A program made the translations under genes and the position numbers. The notes under the pieces were generated by a model that searched no databases, was not told the origin of the DNA, and saw nothing but the letters and a program-made list of their open reading frames with translations. A stretch of DNA of 20,429 bases, taken from NCBI GenBank assembly GCA_005879675.1, contig VBJE01000190.1, forward strand, positions 1 to 20,429, in the 5' to 3' direction. This stretch comes from Chloroflexota bacterium. GTDB taxonomy: Bacteria; Chloroflexota; Dormibacteria; Dormibacterales; Dormibacteraceae. This document shows, one piece after another, positions 1-8,084 of the stretch (the first letter of the stretch is position 1; each line of letters opens with the position of its first letter).

Positions 1-63
1 GACGATCTTCACGGGCGCGCTTTATTCGTTGGGCGACCGGTCCCTGCCCTCAAACTATCCGCC
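1..63. other. Upstream edge, no gene called
   Basis: These bases precede the sigma factor. They hold no recognisable Shine-Dalgarno and no TANNNT box at the usual distance from the GTG at 64. A weak CTATCC lies too close to the start to be a convincing -10. The region may be the end of a promoter or of a gene outside the window; nothing more can be supported. Confidence 0.4.
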
Positions 64-624
64 GTGGCCCAGGCCGGACAGCTCGATCCCAAGACGCAGT
101 TCCGGCAGCTTTACGACCAGGAGTTCAACTCGGTCTACCGCTCGATCCGCGCCGTCGTCCTCGACTCAGCCGCGGCCGAGGACCTGACCCAGGAGACCTT
201 CGTCCGCGCCTACCGCGCCCGCAATCGCTACACGCCGACGGCCCCGCCAGGCGCGTGGCTGCGCCGGATCGGCGTGAACCTCGCCATCTCTCACCTCCGC
301 CGGCAGAAGCTGGCTCGGTTTCTGCCCGCGCGGCTCTACATCGCCCCGGACCGCCGCGACTACGACCGCGCCGAGGCACGCGACGTGGTCGAGAAGGCCA
401 TGACCGCGCTCAGCCCCAAGCTCCGCGCCGCCATCGTCCTTCATTACTACGAGGGGCTGACGCGGGAGGAGATCGCGGACGTGCTCGGGGTGCCCGCCGG
501 CACGGTGGCTTCGAGGATCGCCAAGGCGGTGGCCATCATGCGCAAAACGATCGGATCAGGCGGAAGCGACCATCAACCGGATACCACGCGTTCGAGAAGT
601 GAAGGTGCCCTACGTGGAAGATAA
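64..624 (+). CDS. ECF-type RNA polymerase sigma factor (sigma-70 family)
   Basis: A 186-residue alternative sigma factor that would direct RNA polymerase to a small regulon. Region 2 spans about residues 13-82 and includes the typical EDLTQETFVRAYR helix at about 39-51. Region 4 spans about 108-162, with LSPKLRAAIVLHYYEGLT followed by a helix-turn-helix (EEIADVLGVPAGTVASRI). There is no region 3, as expected for an ECF factor. The GTG start at 64 leaves a short N-terminus and no earlier start is visible in the window. The last roughly 25 residues are a polar tail outside the family core. Its 3' end overlaps the next small membrane-protein gene, the usual arrangement for a sigma/anti-sigma pair. 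The ECF call is firm; the subgroup and regulon are unknown. Confidence 0.93.
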   Translation: MAQAGQLDPKTQFRQLYDQEFNSVYRSIRAVVLDSAAAEDLTQETFVRAYRARNRYTPTAPPGAWLRRIGVNLAISHLRRQKLARFLPARLYIAPDRRDYDRAEARDVVEKAMTALSPKLRAAIVLHYYEGLTREEIADVLGVPAGTVASRIAKAVAIMRKTIGSGGSDHQPDTTRSRSEGALRGR

Positions 625-889
625 AGCCACTCGGGGAGGGCAAAGCACACCCTCCGAAGCAGACGTCAGCCGGATGATCCGGGCCGAGGTTGAAACCTGG
701 AAACCCCGGCGCGGCCCGGAATGGTCGGACTTGATGATCCGTCTTGCCGCCGCCGGGCCATCGCCGTGGGTGGTCTACTCGACCGCAAGCGCCGCCCTGG
801 TCGTGATCCTGTTCGCCGCCTTCCTGCTCGGATCGTGGCTGCAGATCGGCGCTCTCGCCCCCCAGCCCGTGCAGGTCCACCTGCCTTAA
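599..889 (+). CDS. Small single-pass membrane protein, possible anti-sigma partner
   Basis: A 96-residue protein with a polar N-terminal half and one hydrophobic segment at about residues 57-80 (WVVYSTASAALVVILFAAFL), followed by a 16-residue tail. It overlaps the sigma factor by 26 bases, so the two are probably cotranslated. Its position suggests a membrane-bound modulator of the sigma factor. However, the zinc anti-sigma signature (His-x3-Cys-x2-Cys) is absent: there is no cysteine at all. Anti-sigma function is therefore inference from context. GTG at 605, with GAGAAG about 5 bases upstream, is an equally good or better start than GTG 599. Its TAA stop overlaps the TAA of the convergent downstream gene in the tetranucleotide TTAA (886-889). 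Confidence 0.7.
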   Translation: MKVPYVEDKATRGGQSTPSEADVSRMIRAEVETWKPRRGPEWSDLMIRLAAAGPSPWVVYSTASAALVVILFAAFLLGSWLQIGALAPQPVQVHLP

Positions 890-1839
890 CTGAGGAACTC
901 CATCTCCTCGTAACCGCCGCGGCGCCTGGCCGCGGCGACGACCACCGACGCCGCAGCCACGTCCCATAGCGCCAGACCGTGTGACTCGAACACGGTGATG
1001 CCGGGGTGCTCCGGCCGCTCCCACCGCCCCACGACCACCGAGGCGAGCTCGACCGCCTGGCTCCAGTCGAACCGCCCGGCCTCGGCGGCCTGGATCAGGT
1101 CCCCGCTCTCGAGCTGGGCCGCCGCAAGCTGGTCGACGACCACGGTCTGCGCCCTCGCGATCAGCTCGGCCGGCAGCTCGGCGCGATTGCGAAAGTTCGA
1201 CCCGATGGCAGCGACCAGCGCCTGCGGCTCCACCCAGTCGGCTTCGATCACGGGCGCCTGGCTCGTCGTCACGGTGACCACGATGTCCGCGCCGCGCACA
1301 GCAGCCTCGGCGGTCTCGGCGGCGACGGTCTCGACCCCCAGTTGCTCCCCCTGCTCTGCGGCGAACGCGGCGCGCTTTTCCGCGTTGCGGCTGTAGACGC
1401 GGAGCTGGTCGATCTCGACCACCCGGGACAGGGCGAGCGCCTGCGTGGCCGCCTGCCAGCCGGTCCCGATGATCGCGATCTTGGCCGGGATCGCGGAGCC
1501 AAGCGCCCGCACCGCGACCGCGGTCGCCGCACCGGTCCGGTAGGCGCCCATGAAGTCCGACTCGATCAGAGCCTCGAGCGCGCCGTCCAGCCCGAACATC
1601 GCGACCATGAACCTGACGTGCCCGTCGCTCACCGTGTAGACCTTCAGGCCGGTGCACTTGCCACCGGGATAGGACGCGAACATCACGTTCAGGAGTCCGC
1701 CCGGCGCGAACGCCCGCCGGCGCGGCTCGTTGTGGGCGTCGCCTTCGCCGAGCTCTCGCATGGCGGCTTCGACCGCGGCGATGACGTCGTCCATCTCGAT
1801 CAGGTCCTGGACATCGCTCTCGCGCAGGATCAGCGCCAC
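886..1839 (-). CDS. Ornithine cyclodeaminase / mu-crystallin family enzyme
   Basis: A 317-residue NAD(P)-dependent enzyme of the OCD/mu-crystallin family. Members include ornithine cyclodeaminase, alanine dehydrogenase and ketimine reductases. Visible marks are the KVYTVSDG stretch near residue 66, the conserved RTGAATAVAVRALG at about 101-114, the Rossmann glycine motif IIGTGWQA at about 124-130, and the AAIGSNFRNRAEL segment that typically follows the NAD fold. The reading frame is open far upstream across hom, but similarity begins at about the GTG at 1839, which gives the usual family length. That start has a TATTCT box 8 bases upstream. Substrate cannot be told from sequence: cyclodeamination of ornithine, alanine dehydrogenation and imine reduction are all possible. 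It is divergent from hom, with only 24 bases between the starts. Confidence 0.88.
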   Translation of the reverse strand: MALILRESDVQDLIEMDDVIAAVEAAMRELGEGDAHNEPRRRAFAPGGLLNVMFASYPGGKCTGLKVYTVSDGHVRFMVAMFGLDGALEALIESDFMGAYRTGAATAVAVRALGSAIPAKIAIIGTGWQAATQALALSRVVEIDQLRVYSRNAEKRAAFAAEQGEQLGVETVAAETAEAAVRGADIVVTVTTSQAPVIEADWVEPQALVAAIGSNFRNRAELPAELIARAQTVVVDQLAAAQLESGDLIQAAEAGRFDWSQAVELASVVVGRWERPEHPGITVFESHGLALWDVAAASVVVAAARRRGGYEEMEFLS

Positions 1840-1847
1840 GAAACGGG

Positions 1848-1853
1848 AGAATA
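1848..1853 (-). promoter_or_regulatory. -10 box (TATTCT) for the cyclodeaminase-family gene
   Basis: On the minus strand TATTCT lies 8 bases before the GTG at 1839, so transcription would begin at or just before the start codon. It sits in the 24-base gap between divergent genes. A poorer candidate for hom (TAGCGA, 1852-1857 plus strand, 6 bases before its ATG) overlaps it, so the two promoters may exclude one another. No clear -35 element was recognised. Confidence 0.5.
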
Positions 1854-1863
1854 GCGACCTCAG

Positions 1864-3153
1864 ATGAGTCGCCCCTTGAGCGTTGGCCTTATCGGCCTCG
1901 GCACCGTCGGCTCGCAGGTCGCGGAACGGATGCTGTCGTGGGCCCCGCAGCTCTCCCGGCGCGCCGGCGTCGAGCTGTGCCTGAAGAAGGTTCTCGTCCG
2001 CGACGTCAACAAGCGGCGTGCGCTCGAGATCCCATCCGACCTGCTGACCGCCGACCCCTCGGAGCTGCTCGACGACGATTCGATCGAGGTGCTGGTCGAG
2101 GTGGCGGGCGGCGACGAGCCGATGCGCTCTTACCTTGAGCGCGCGATCCAGGCGGGCAAGCACGTGGTCACCGCCAACAAGGTGGTGATGGCAAAGCACG
2201 GCCCCGAGCTTCTCGACCTTGCGGCCGAGAGGAACGTCGACGTCTACTTCGAGGCCGCCGTGGGCGGCGGCATCCCGCTCATCAGCACCTTTCGCGTCGA
2301 CCTGCAGGCGAACCGCATCGAGCGCGTCTCGGCGGTTATCAACGGCACGACCAACTACGTGCTCGGCCGCATGGCCTCGGCGGGCCTGACCATCGCCGAC
2401 GCAGTACGCGAGGCGCAGGATGCCGGCTACGCCGAGGCCGACCCGACAGACGACATCGGAGGCTTCGACGCGACGTACAAGCTCGCGATCCTCGCCTCGA
2501 TCGCGTACGAGATCAAGGTGCGGCCGGGCGAGATCTACCGCGAAGGCATCGAGGGCGTCGAGCCGGTCGACTTCCGCTACGCGCGCGAGCTCGGCTACGC
2601 CATCAAGCTCGTCGCGCACACCCAGCGGCACACGGGCCGAGTCGAGGCTCGCGTCCATCCCGCCATGGTTCCGCTCGACCATCCCCTGGCGCGGGTCGAG
2701 GGCGCGGAGAACGCGGTCTTCGTCGAGGGCGACCTCGTCGGCCAGGTGCTGCTGGTCGGCCAGGGCGCGGGCGGCCGCCCCACCGCGTCAGCCGTGGTCG
2801 GCGACCTGATCGACCTCGCGCGCTCGATCCGCCGCGGCGTCCAGAGCCGGCCCTCGTTCAGCTTCGACGACCGCGTCGGCGTCATCCCGATCGCCGAGGT
2901 GAGGACGCGCGCCTATTACCGGATCAGGGTCGCCGATCGGGCGGGCGTCGTCGCCGCCATCGGCCAGGTCTTCGCCGAGGAGGGCGTGAGCATCTCGAGC
3001 TTCATCCAGAAGGACGCGTGGTCGCACGACCAGACGGCCGAGCTCGTGGTCACCACGCATCCCTCCCTCGAAGCGAGCCTGCAGCGGGCGCGCGAGAAGA
3101 TGGCGGCGCTCGAGCCGGTCCACGCGGTTTCGTCATTCCTCCGCGTCTTCTAA
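1864..3153 (+). CDS. hom: Homoserine dehydrogenase
   Basis: A 429-residue enzyme that reduces aspartate semialdehyde to homoserine with NAD(P)H, the branch point to threonine and methionine. The N-terminal Rossmann motif is GLIGLGTVGSQV (about residues 8-19). The catalytic domain contains TANKVVMAKHG, EAAVGGGIPLI, the family signature VINGTTNYVLGRM, and the AEADPTDDIGGFDATYKLAIL segment. A C-terminal ACT domain at about 349-429 (YYRIRVADRAGVVAAIGQVF onward) is the usual site of threonine feedback. Length and architecture match the monofunctional Bacillus/Corynebacterium type, not the fused ThrA type. The ATG at 1864 fits the family N-terminus. It leads a cluster with thrC, thrB and lysC. Confidence 0.97.
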   Translation: MSRPLSVGLIGLGTVGSQVAERMLSWAPQLSRRAGVELCLKKVLVRDVNKRRALEIPSDLLTADPSELLDDDSIEVLVEVAGGDEPMRSYLERAIQAGKHVVTANKVVMAKHGPELLDLAAERNVDVYFEAAVGGGIPLISTFRVDLQANRIERVSAVINGTTNYVLGRMASAGLTIADAVREAQDAGYAEADPTDDIGGFDATYKLAILASIAYEIKVRPGEIYREGIEGVEPVDFRYARELGYAIKLVAHTQRHTGRVEARVHPAMVPLDHPLARVEGAENAVFVEGDLVGQVLLVGQGAGGRPTASAVVGDLIDLARSIRRGVQSRPSFSFDDRVGVIPIAEVRTRAYYRIRVADRAGVVAAIGQVFAEEGVSISSFIQKDAWSHDQTAELVVTTHPSLEASLQRAREKMAALEPVHAVSSFLRVF

Positions 3154-3161
3154 CCAAGCCC

Positions 3162-4232
3162 ATGGGGGTGATCGCTCGCTATCGCGAGCACCTTCCCGTC
3201 GGACCGGCCACCCCCGAGGTCGACCTCAACGAAGGCTCGACGCCGCTGGTCGCCAGCCGCAACATCGGCCGCGCCCTCGGCCTGAAGCACCTCTACTTCA
3301 AGTACGAGGGCCTCAACCCGACCGGCTCGTTCAAGGACCGCGGCATGGTCGTAGCCGTGGCCAAGGCCCTGGAGGGCGGCAGCCGGGTGTTGATATGCGC
3401 GTCGACGGGCAACACGTCGGCCTCGATGGCCGCGTACGCGGCGCGCACCGGCGTCCGGGCCATCGTCGTCGTGCCTTCAGGGGCCGGGCGCGCGCAGGGC
3501 GCGCCTCCAGAAATCGCGCTGAACAAGCTCTCGCAGGCGCTGATGTACGGCGCCAAGGTGGTCGCGCTGAAGGGCAATTTCGATTTCGCGCTGGAGACCG
3601 TTCGCGACCTCACCAGTCACTACCCGGTAGCGCTGATGAACTCGGTCAACCCCCACCGCATCGCCGGCCAGAAGACGGCTGCGTTCGAGATCGTCGACGA
3701 GCTCGGCGACGCGCCGGACTACCTGGTGCTTCCGGTCGGCAACGCCGGCAACATCACCGCCTACTGGAAAGGATTTCGCGAGTACCACGCCGCCGGGCGC
3801 GCGACACGCCTCCCGCGCATGGTCGGCGCGCAGGCCGAGGGCGCGGCGCCCATCGTCACCGGCTCGCCGGTGGCCAACCCCAAGACTCTCGCCTCGGCGA
3901 TCCGGATCGGCAACCCGGCCTCATGGGAGGGGGCCACGTCGGCACGGGATGAGTCCGGCGGCCTGATCGCCGCCGTCACGGACACAGAGATCATCTCCGC
4001 CCAGATCCGGCTGGCGAGCAGCGAGGGTCTCTTCGCCGAGCCGGCATCGGCCGCCCCGCTGGCGCTGCTGTTCCGCCTCGTCCGCGACGGCAAGATCGAC
4101 CGCGACGCCGTCACGGTCGTCGTCCTGACCGGTTCCGGCCTCAAAGACCCGGAGGCGGCGCTGAAAAATGTGGAACCGCCCATCGAACTGGACGGAGACG
4201 CCCGCACACTCGCTAAGGTCTTGAAGCTGTGA
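3162..4232 (+). CDS. thrC: Threonine synthase
   Basis: A 356-residue PLP enzyme converting O-phosphohomoserine to threonine. The PLP-binding lysine is K58 in NPTGSFKDRGM, preceded by the fold-type II opening LNEGSTPLV. The substrate/phosphate segment ICASTGNTSASMAAYAAR is at about 78-95, and a glycine-rich PLP phosphate loop is seen in LPVGNAGNITAYWKGF. The length matches the short Bacillus-type enzyme. The frame is open upstream into hom, but ATG 3162, 8 bases after the hom stop, matches the family start (IARYREHLPV). No Shine-Dalgarno is visible, so it is presumably read by coupling or reinitiation after hom. The TGA stop at 4230-4232 is followed by a hairpin block rather than directly by thrB. 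Confidence 0.97.
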   Translation: MGVIARYREHLPVGPATPEVDLNEGSTPLVASRNIGRALGLKHLYFKYEGLNPTGSFKDRGMVVAVAKALEGGSRVLICASTGNTSASMAAYAARTGVRAIVVVPSGAGRAQGAPPEIALNKLSQALMYGAKVVALKGNFDFALETVRDLTSHYPVALMNSVNPHRIAGQKTAAFEIVDELGDAPDYLVLPVGNAGNITAYWKGFREYHAAGRATRLPRMVGAQAEGAAPIVTGSPVANPKTLASAIRIGNPASWEGATSARDESGGLIAAVTDTEIISAQIRLASSEGLFAEPASAAPLALLFRLVRDGKIDRDAVTVVVLTGSGLKDPEAALKNVEPPIELDGDARTLAKVLKL

Positions 4233-4241
4233 AAAACAAGG

Positions 4242-4330
4242 TCCTCCCCACAGAGTGGGCCAGTGGCTCTTCCCCATTCCTGCTGGGGACCCCGCGCCGA
4301 AGGCGTGGGGATCCCCCGAAGGCGGGGGAT
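4242..4330 (+). repeat. Cluster of GC-rich hairpins between thrC and thrB
   Basis: The 118 bases between thrC and the thrB start hold three back-to-back inverted repeats. They are TCCCCA/TGGGGA (4271-4276 and 4284-4289), a 9-pair stem CCCCGCGCC/GGCGTGGGG with a GAA loop (4290-4298 and 4302-4310, one G-U pair), and a perfect 8-pair stem ATCCCCCG/CGGGGGAT with loop AAGG (4311-4318 and 4323-4330). The second and third share a CCGAAGGCG core and look like tandem copies. There is no T-run after them, so a classical terminator is unlikely. The first part shares TCCTCCCCAC with the repeat block near 7984. It may be a mobile palindromic repeat, an mRNA processing or stability element, or an attenuator. 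A frame through it is open in phase with thrB but does not resemble homoserine kinase. Confidence 0.65.
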
Positions 4331-4350
4331 GGGGCCCGCCGGAGCGGCTG

Positions 4351-5159
4351 GTGCGGATAAAGGTCCCGGCTTCCATAGCAAATATTGGCCCTGGCTTCGA
4401 CTGCATGGCGATGGCGATCGACCTCTGGCTCGAGGTCGAGGCCAACGAGGCGGAGCGGCCCGCCTGGGATTACGAAGGCGAAGGCGCCGACTACCTCTAC
4501 GCGCACGAGAACCCGTTCACCCGCCTGCACATGAGAGGACGCGTCCGGAGCGAGATCCCGATGGGCGTGGGCCTCGGCAGCAGCGCGGCCGCGCGCCTCG
4601 CCTCCTCCGCGCTGATGAGCCCCTGGGACGTGAAGAGCCACGTCATCGACGCGGGCGCCGACGAGGGGCACTACGACAATGTCGCGGCCTCCGCGTCCGG
4701 CGGCATCCGCATCGTGTCCGAGAAGGTGGACGAGAAGCTGCCCAACCCCGGCTGGGGAGTCGCCCTCTTCATCGCCCACCAGCCCCTGCCGACCGAGAAG
4801 GCGCGCTCCGTCCTGCCTGATGAGGTGCCGCTGGGCGACGCGACGTTCAACGCTTCGCGCACCGCCTTGCTCGTGCGGGCCATCGTCTCCAAGCGCGCGT
4901 CGCTGCTCGGCGAGGCGCTCCGCGACCGCCTGCACCAGCCGCACCGCCTCCATCTCTATCCGTGGGTGGAGGAGGTGATCCACGTCGCCGAGGCCGCGGG
5001 CGCGTACGGGGCGGCGATATGCGGTGCCGGCCCGAGCGTGTTCGCCTTCTGCGCACCCTCGCAGGCGGCCAAGGTGGCGAACGCGATGGAGGAGTCACAC
5101 CCGCTTCGCGGACGAGCGTTGGTGACCAAAATCACCGACAAGGGCATGTTCCGCACCTT

Positions 5160-5163
<4 letters not shown>
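4351..5163 (+). CDS. thrB: Homoserine kinase (compact form)
   Basis: A 270-residue GHMP-superfamily kinase that phosphorylates homoserine. It opens with the family motif VPASIANIGPGFDCM (about residues 5-19). It carries the phosphate-binding loop IPMGVGLGSSAAA, the HYDNVAASASGG segment, TEKARSVLP, and the C-terminal GAAICGAGPSVFAF. It is shorter than the usual 300-310 residues. By eye, about 16 residues are missing before the phosphate loop and about 10 after it, so two helices are trimmed while the motifs remain. An in-frame ATG lies at 4255, but translation from there would run through the hairpin block; GTG 4351 gives the family N-terminus. Position between thrC and lysC supports the substrate assignment. 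Its stop overlaps the lysC start (GTGA). Confidence 0.92.
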
Positions 5164-6377
<1,214 letters not shown>

Positions 6378-6380
6378 CGA

Positions 6381-7394
6381 ATGCCCGTAAACGTCGCCGT
6401 CGTCGGCCCTACCGGGGCCGGCAAGACCACCCTGTTCCGCGCTCTGACGGGTGGCCGCGGCGCGGATGGCGTGGGCATGGTCGACGTCCCCGACGGGCGG
6501 CTGACCCGGCTGGCGGAGGCGGTCAAACCGGCGAAGACGACACCCGCTCAGGTCCGCGTCGAGGACACGCCGCCGGGCAGCCGCGCCCAGCGCGTGGCGT
6601 TCGCCCGCCAGGCCGACGTGCTCGTGAAGGTGGCGCGCGGCTTCGGTCCGGATCCCGAGCCGGCCGCCGAGCTCGAAGAGTTCGCGCTTGACCTCGTCCT
6701 CGCGGACCTCGCCTCGGTCGAGAAGCGCCTGGAAGTCGTGGGCAAGGAGGCCAGGGCGGGGAAGAAGGACGCGGCGGCCGAGACCGAGGTCATGGAGGTG
6801 GCCAAACGGCACCTCGACGCCGGGCAGCAGCTGCGGACGCTGACGCTGGAGCCCGATCAGCGCGCGATCCTGCTGGGCATCTTCCCGGTGACGCTCAAGC
6901 CGGCGGTGTACGTCGCGAACGTCGCCGAGGAGCTGCTCCCTGCCGGCGGCGACCCGGCCACCAGGGTCGGCAAGCTTGCCGCGGCGGAGGGGGCGCCCTC
7001 GATCGCCCTGTCAGCGCGCCTCGAGGCCGAGCTCGCCGAGCTCGACCCCGCGGAGCAGGCCGAGATGCGCGTGGGATACGGCATCGACGAGTCGGGACTG
7101 GGACGGATCGCGCGCGCGGTGTGGGAGGTGGGCGGCCTGATCACCTACTTCACCGCCGGCGAACCCGAGGTGCGGGCATGGCCATGCGAGCGGGACGCGC
7201 CCGCGCCGATCGCCGCGTCGAAGATCCACACCGACTTCGAGAAGCACTTCATCCGCGCCGAGGTCACTTCGGTGGACGAACTCGTGGCCGCCGGATCGAT
7301 GGACGCCCTGCGCGCCGCCGGCAAGCTGCGGATCGAAGGGCGCGACTATCGGGTCCAGGACGGGGACGTCATCTTCTTCCGCATCGGGCGCTAG
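6381..7394 (+). CDS. YchF-like protein with shortened nucleotide-binding domain and TGS domain
   Basis: A 337-residue protein of the YchF (Ola1) branch of Obg-type P-loop proteins, which bind ribosomes and hydrolyse ATP or GTP. The Walker A motif is GPTGAGKTT (about residues 9-17) rather than the usual GLPNVGKST. The VPDGRLTRLAEAVKPAKTTPA stretch is clearly YchF-like. The region that should carry switch I is much reduced (GGRGADGVGMV). The switch II segment, normally DIAGLVKGASKGEGLGN, is replaced by a short EDTPPGSRAQ. The ATP-specificity motif NxxE survives as NVAE. The C-terminal DUF933/TGS domain (about 255-337) is well conserved, with LITYFTAGEPEVRAW, IHTDFEKHFIRAEV and VQDGDVIFF. It starts 3 bases after lysC and is probably cotranscribed. 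Family membership is firm; normal nucleotide hydrolysis is doubtful. Confidence 0.88.
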   Translation: MPVNVAVVGPTGAGKTTLFRALTGGRGADGVGMVDVPDGRLTRLAEAVKPAKTTPAQVRVEDTPPGSRAQRVAFARQADVLVKVARGFGPDPEPAAELEEFALDLVLADLASVEKRLEVVGKEARAGKKDAAAETEVMEVAKRHLDAGQQLRTLTLEPDQRAILLGIFPVTLKPAVYVANVAEELLPAGGDPATRVGKLAAAEGAPSIALSARLEAELAELDPAEQAEMRVGYGIDESGLGRIARAVWEVGGLITYFTAGEPEVRAWPCERDAPAPIAASKIHTDFEKHFIRAEVTSVDELVAAGSMDALRAAGKLRIEGRDYRVQDGDVIFFRIGR

Positions 7395-7410
7395 GAACGA
7401 AAAAGCTCCG

Positions 7411-7815
7411 CTACGGGATCCCGTACACCGAGCGCGTCCGCCGCTGCAGCAGAAAGATCAGGACCGGGATGCCGAGGATGATCAGGGACCAGGCGGCCGA
7501 GGTGATGATGGCCGCGACCCAACCCCACGGCCTGTATTTCCTCAGCCCGTAGTACGCCGCGGCGTGCAGCGTGATCGCGGACGCCTCGAAGAAGACGATG
7601 ATCGCCGACTCCACGAACAGCAGGGCTGCGGCGTTGCTGGCGAAACCCGCGTTGACCAGTGTCTGCTGCAGCTGCTCGCGACCGGCGGGCGCAGTCAGGA
7701 TGGCGGCGAACTGCGTGAGCTGGATCAGCCAGAAAACCGCCCCCGCCGCGAAGAGATAAGGCAGCCAGCGCACACGGTTGCTTGGCGACGAATCAGCCAA
7801 AGGCCTTGACAGCAC
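7411..7815 (-). CDS. Small polytopic membrane protein of unknown function
   Basis: A 134-residue hydrophobic protein with three likely membrane segments at about residues 17-40, 63-90 and 97-123. A short charged cytoplasmic-type tail (LQRRTRSVYGIP) follows. I do not recognise a family. The middle segment contains two glutamates (VESAIIVFFEASA), unusual inside a membrane span. The GTG start at 7815 has TATAAC 11 bases upstream, like other starts in this window. It converges on the YchF-like gene, leaving 16 bases between stops. The last four codons and stop lie within a perfect 14-base palindrome. Confidence 0.75.
   Translation of the reverse strand: MLSRPLADSSPSNRVRWLPYLFAAGAVFWLIQLTQFAAILTAPAGREQLQQTLVNAGFASNAAALLFVESAIIVFFEASAITLHAAAYYGLRKYRPWGWVAAIITSAAWSLIILGIPVLIFLLQRRTRSVYGIP
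7412..7425. repeat. 14-base perfect palindrome at the end of the minus-strand gene
   Basis: TACGGGATCCCGTA is its own reverse complement and overlaps the stop codon of the minus-strand membrane-protein gene, in the short gap between convergent genes. On the minus strand it is followed 8 bases later by a run of five T. It could help terminate transcription, but the stem is short (five pairs with a GATC loop), so this is weak. Confidence 0.4.
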
Positions 7816-7826
7816 CTACATTCGGG

Positions 7827-7832
7827 GTTATA
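7827..7832 (-). promoter_or_regulatory. -10 box (TATAAC) for the minus-strand membrane protein
   Basis: On the minus strand TATAAC lies 11 bases before the GTG at 7815. It is part of the 8-base palindrome GTTATAAC (7827-7834). A -35 element was not recognised. Confidence 0.4.
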
Positions 7833-8050
7833 ACTGCACCCGGGACACAACATATCGTAGCCAACGTCTCATCCGGTTGAGTCCCACGGCCCAACGACAG
7901 GCAGGCGGAACCCTTCCCGAGTCGCACCCCACGACCCAGAAACAGCTTCCCCAGCCGCCTGCCTGTCCAGACCATCCTCCCCATCCTCCCCACTGTGTGG
8001 GGAGGTCGGCCAGGCTCGCAGAGCGAGCCCGGCGGGGAGGGGCCAGCGAA
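7833..8050. other. Non-coding interval with nested inverted repeats
   Basis: No plausible gene lies here; open frames crossing it have no family resemblance. It contains a 13-base perfect inverted repeat (GACAGGCAGGCGG at 7896-7908 and its complement at 7955-7967, 46 bases apart). A tandem duplication of ATCCTCCCC (7974-7982, 7983-7991) follows. Next are the hairpin CCTCCCCA/TGGGGAGG with loop CTGTG (7985-7992, 7998-8005) and the hairpin GGCTCGC/GCGAGCC with loop AGA (8013-8019, 8023-8029). The two hairpins resemble a dispersed palindromic intergenic repeat. Confidence 0.6.
7985..8029. repeat. Double-hairpin palindromic element
   Basis: Two perfect stems, 8 and 7 pairs, stand 7 bases apart and are followed by a G-rich end (GGCGGGGAGG) that echoes the first stem. 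TCCTCCCCAC at 7984-7993 also occurs at 4242-4251, at the start of the other hairpin block. The shape is that of a REP-like intergenic element; copy number elsewhere is unknown. Confidence 0.5.
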
Positions 8051-8069
8051 GATGAGTTTCATCGGGCTC

Positions 8070-8075
8070 TAGACT
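8070..8075 (+). promoter_or_regulatory. -10 box (TAGACT) for the basic C-terminally anchored protein
   Basis: TAGACT lies 9 bases before ATG 8085, with no Shine-Dalgarno between them. The identical hexamer precedes the ArsA-like gene. A small inverted repeat GATGA/TCATC (8051-8055, 8059-8063) sits just upstream, overlapping the expected -35 side. Confidence 0.55.
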
Positions 8076-8084
8076 TGCAGATCT

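Noticed and set aside
1840..2682. Upstream extension of the minus-strand cyclodeaminase frame to 598 residues
   Set aside because: The extra part is antisense to hom, shows no family similarity, and family length is reached from GTG 1839.
4255..4350. N-terminal extension of thrB from ATG 4255
   Set aside because: It would encode the hairpin array; homoserine kinases begin at the residue given by GTG 4351.
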